Origin: JBBRCE01 sp038205115
Lineage (GTDB): Bacteria > Planctomycetota > Planctomycetia > Pirellulales > JBBRCE01
DNA: 55,184 nucleotides
Assembly (NCBI GenBank): GCA_038205115.1
Contig: JBBRCE010000034.1
Location: forward strand, 1 to 55,184
Direction: 5' to 3'
The notes under the pieces: generated by a model
Told to the model about the DNA's origin: nothing
Database searches by the model: none
The model's input: only the letters and a program-made list of their open reading frames with translations
Shown: piece after piece, positions 53,501 to 55,184 of the stretch
How positions within the stretch are numbered: the stretch's first letter is position 1
How the letters are laid out: each line of letters begins with the position of its first letter
Made by a program: the position numbers and the translations under genes

Positions 53501-54365
53501 GCACCGGCGTCAGGTAGGCATCGACCACCGTTGTGTCGCCGCGCGAAACGATTTTTGCGATCGGCGCCACCTGGCTGGAAATGCTAATCTCCGCAAAACC
53601 GGCCTCCCGCGCCCAAATGGACAGTTGCCGCTCGTGCCTGGAATTGGTCGTGGCGTGCAGCAGACAAATGGCCAGCGCCACAATGTTCTGCTCGCGAAGG
53701 CTGGCCAGCACCTGCCGCGATTGTCGCTCGTTAATCGGCAACAGCACATCGCCCGAGGCCGCGATTCGCTCGTCGATTTCGACGGCTGCCGCGAACAGTG
53801 GTTCCGGCTTGCGGACGGGCAGCTCGAACAGCTTCGGCCGATTTTGATAACCAATCCGCAGCACGTCGGCAAAGCCGCGGGTGGTGAGCAGTGCGGTTCG
53901 CGCGCCCTGGCGCGTGAGCAACGCGTTGGTGCCGCGCGTGGTTCCCAAGCGAACCGACGTGGGCGGAATCGGCTGGTCGGGAGGAAGTTTCAGCAAATAG
54001 CGAATGGCCACGATCGGCGCTTCGTCGCCGGTTGCCAGTTCATAAAACGGCTGGCCAGCAAAAGGCAGCGGCGCTGCCAACCAGAGTTTTCCGGATTGCT
54101 GTTCGAACCGCTCGACGCGTGACTCGCCAATCACCTGGCCGGCCGCATCGAGCAGTCGTAGCGTGGCACCGCGCCAAAAGTCGGACGGATCGGCCGTGCG
54201 CGCTGCGTCGATCAAACAGCTTGCTGTGGACGCCACGCCCACTTGGCCTTTCGTTACGCCCGAACTGAGCAGTTTGTGGCGCTGCAGCGGGCCAGCGGCG
54301 GGTTGCAAAAAACAATCGGTGAACGTGCCGCCAACGTCGATCCAAAACCGCGGCACGCCATGCAT
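50532..54365 (-). CDS. 5-oxoprolinase/hydantoinase, fused HyuA-HyuB
   Basis: A 1277-residue enzyme carrying both subunits in one chain. The HyuA half (about 1-700) starts with WIDVGGTFTD, an actin/acetate-kinase-like phosphate motif, and has LGTTRGTNALL, GFDMGGTSTDVSRFDG and GGGSICRFD. The HyuB half (about 740-1270) has NTASSVNVKERLDFSCAIF, VHLGAMGETVRN, HHAEIGGITPGSMPP and CGGNGATATGPGADAVHCH. Such fusions are ATP-dependent 5-oxoprolinases or N-methylhydantoinases, opening a cyclic amide with ATP. The size fits the 5-oxoprolinase group (about 1,250-1,300 residues). The ATG at 54365 places DVGGTFTD at the expected distance; an upstream ATG at 54395 adds 10 residues. Confidence 0.92.
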   Translation of the reverse strand: MHGVPRFWIDVGGTFTDCFLQPAAGPLQRHKLLSSGVTKGQVGVASTASCLIDAARTADPSDFWRGATLRLLDAAGQVIGESRVERFEQQSGKLWLAAPLPFAGQPFYELATGDEAPIVAIRYLLKLPPDQPIPPTSVRLGTTRGTNALLTRQGARTALLTTRGFADVLRIGYQNRPKLFELPVRKPEPLFAAAVEIDERIAASGDVLLPINERQSRQVLASLREQNIVALAICLLHATTNSRHERQLSIWAREAGFAEISISSQVAPIAKIVSRGDTTVVDAYLTPVLRSYVAALRAKLPGSELQIMTSAGGLVAGEQFHGKDSILSGPAGGAVGFGRISQAAGFSRAIGFDMGGTSTDVSRFDGRHPLEYETEKAGVRVVAPMIAIETVAAGGGSICRFDGAKLTVGPASAGADPGPACYGRGGPLTVTDCNFFLGRIPPLHFPFPLLRAPVERLLKDVCEGIQAATGQTCTPPQMADGLLRIANSAMVQAIRAISVAQGCDPRDYLLTPFGGAAGQHACAVASELGISQILCHPDAGLLSAYGIGLADHSQHRTLSLHRNLDSALVSQLETLFQELELEPRGVLLQAGVPNEWIEIHRALELRYRGQESTLTIEYRAPGAVTEQFEIEHQRRYGYHHPQRQLEVVSARVETVGRSAERLPASRPSEVSRTIIASRHTPACLNGYSVDVPLLEADELRPGDRIAGPAILAQRTSTTVIDAGWQGEVLSGGELLLTRVAAHADDAGNSTASQHSAELSVVDPILLEIFNHHFAAIAQQMGITLRNTASSVNVKERLDFSCAIFTARGELVANAPHVPVHLGAMGETVRNILREHPGLRPGDVMVSNDPYRGGSHLPDVTVVTPVFDASAGLTFFTASRAHHAEIGGITPGSMPPFSTNLAQEGVLIRNFKLIDAGDPRYEQLRELLLTAPYPTRAVGDNLADLSAQLAANRQGATQLQALVERYSRPVVLAYMRHIQTAAEQQTRRAIRQLPPGVSRFVDHLDDGTPIAVELTVTVDQLTIDFCGSGDVLPGNLNANTAIVRAAVMYVLRCLIADDLPLNEGVLAPVTLLVPPGLLNPPANDDPRRCAAIVGGNVETSQRVVDVLLGALGISAASQGTMNNLLFGDSTFGYYETICGGNGATATGPGADAVHCHMTNTRLTDVEVLERRFPVRVLEFSIRRDSGGHGQHRGGHGVVRRLEFLKPLTVSILSQRRGRYLPYGSRGGLPGAAGRNVLIRAGQTSETLPAQIQFLVAAGDVLTIETPGGGGWGSPTAAH

Positions 54366-54418
54366 AAAATACGCTGCCAAAAATATGTGCCCCAACTTAG
54401 GCAGAATGAAGCACCGCG

Positions 54419-54454
54419 GCCCATCCGCGGCGCGCGTGCGCGCCGCGGATGGGC
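54419..54454. terminator. perfect 17-bp GC-rich hairpin
   Basis: GCCCATCCGCGGCGCGC (54419-54435) and its exact reverse complement (54438-54454) flank two bases. It lies 17 bases after the stop of the upstream VWA-type gene on the minus strand and ahead of the 5-oxoprolinase start. No T-run follows, so it may be a factor-dependent terminator or a REP-like unit. It does not match the repeats at 12401 and 13085. Confidence 0.5.
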
Positions 54455-54470
54455 ATTGCCCCGCGCGGAT

Positions 54471-55184
54471 TTAGAACGTGTAAGCCTTTCCGCCAAGCTC
54501 GATCACCACCGGCTCGTCGAACGTCATGTACTTGGAGACGTCTTTGCCGAACTTGTCGATCAGTTCGAAGTATTCCTTGCTGAACCGCTCGATTTTGACC
54601 GCGTCTTTTTCCTGTTTTTCGGTGACACTGGCGTCCACCCAGCGGTTGTCACGGCGGTAGAACGATTTGCCGGCAATGTTGCGAACGTTGCTGGCCAGCC
54701 GCAGGCCTTCGTCGCGATCCGCAGTGATGGTGAGCGTACCGGCCGAGGATGACGCGATCCCGCCGCTGGAACCGAATGCATCGCCACGGCCCATACTTCT
54801 GGCTGGCTGCGGCGACCCGCGTGCGCCGAAGCCACTGCCACTTACCGGTGGCTTGGCGGCGTCTTTGGCGTCGGCAATTTGAAACGCCGGCGCCGCGGCC
54901 GCCTCGGCGGGGCTGGCGGCCTTTTGGAAGCTGCCTTTGGTCGCCCGATTCTCCACGCCAAATCGGCCATCCGTTTCGCGGAAGGCATCCAGCTTATCGC
55001 CGGCGCGGCGCACGTTGCTGGAGAGATCGCGGGTGTTGGTCTGATCGTCGGCCATGAACGACGTATAGGGCGTGAGAATGCCATGCTGGGTGGCGAGCGT
55101 GACCAACTCTTTCACCAGTTCGTCGTTCTTGCCTTTGAGATCGATCTCGTCCAGAATTTCGCCCACGCGGCGTACGGCCCAGAG
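54471..55184 (-). CDS. VIT/VWA-domain protein, C-terminal part
   Basis: The frame is open to the window end and stops with TAA at 54471-54473, so the 237 residues are the C-terminal part of a longer protein. The first recognisable stretch, RRVGEILDEIDLKGKNDELV then KELVTLATQHGILTPYTSFMADD, is the block that ends the VWA domain of inter-alpha-trypsin-inhibitor-like (VIT+VWA) proteins. The rest is a Gly/Ala/Ser-rich linker and a small C-terminal domain (TITADRDEGLRLASNVRNIAGKSFYR). Such planctomycete proteins are exported or membrane-anchored with unclear roles. The N-terminal VIT and metal site are outside the window. Confidence 0.75.
   Translation of the reverse strand, partial: LWAVRRVGEILDEIDLKGKNDELVKELVTLATQHGILTPYTSFMADDQTNTRDLSSNVRRAGDKLDAFRETDGRFGVENRATKGSFQKAASPAEAAAAPAFQIADAKDAAKPPVSGSGFGARGSPQPARSMGRGDAFGSSGGIASSSAGTLTITADRDEGLRLASNVRNIAGKSFYRRDNRWVDASVTEKQEKDAVKIERFSKEYFELIDKFGKDVSKYMTFDEPVVIELGGKAYTF

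Overview
The window reads as a chromosomal segment of a planctomycete (phylum Planctomycetota, probably near Pirellulales). This is inferred from gene content, not from a marker-gene tree. The indications are a Tat-exported DUF1501 protein, a SUMF1-domain protein, a bacterial alpha-2-macroglobulin, a VIT/VWA-type protein, a sialidase, a sulfotransferase, many exported proteins of unknown role and short mixed-strand operons. I found no rRNA, tRNA, CRISPR array, prophage or replication origin. The only mobile element is a single-domain REP-associated transposase (RAYT) with its repeats.

Layout. 1-5300: end of an alpha-2-macroglobulin, a lone LolD-type ATPase, then a compact ketosynthase / acyl carrier protein / FAD oxidoreductase cluster preceded by TGCAAA-type palindromes, followed by a nucleotidyltransferase-like protein and a TPR protein. 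5450-9780: tatA, a SUMF1-domain protein, a PPK2 polyphosphate kinase and a secreted low-complexity/TPR protein whose terminator is very clear. 9780-16000: a duplicated class II aldolase with a dead second half, an alpha/alpha-toroid protein, the REP-RAYT-REP unit, DUF1501 and a sialidase. 16189-23569: a PAS/GAF/receiver protein behind a good sigma70-like promoter, a membrane metallophosphoesterase, a small pilin-like protein, a degenerate GTPase and an acyl-AMP ligase.

23629-31327: minus-strand genes resembling the dTDP-Fuc4NAc pathway (wecE, rffC/wecD, an ArnC-like glycosyltransferase), pgpA and a Deg protease. These are followed by plus-strand rnc with a structured leader and by minus-strand aat. 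31334-43000: a metzincin-like protease, a lipoprotein, an alpha/beta hydrolase, a MoeB/ThiF-type E1, a large secreted protein paralogous to the one at 8058-9338, an orphan CoxM-type flavin subunit, a sulfotransferase and two tandem zinc-ribbon membrane proteins. 43006-55184: a chorismate-lyase-like protein, a glycosyltransferase, glmS, a soluble histidine kinase, an aspartate aminotransferase / folA / SDR operon, a fused 5-oxoprolinase and the end of a VIT/VWA-type protein.

Functional themes. Envelope building is prominent: glmS, wecE/rffC/GT2, GT4, pgpA, tatA, deg and the lipoprotein. Acyl-chain chemistry appears twice (ketosynthase/ACP/oxidoreductase and the acyl-AMP ligase). The items most worth follow-up are the ketosynthase/ACP/oxidoreductase cluster, the two paralogous disordered+TPR exported proteins, the REP-RAYT unit whose repeat carries the stop codons of two convergent genes, and three proteins with lost catalytic or phospho-acceptor residues (aldolase, receiver, SUMF1).
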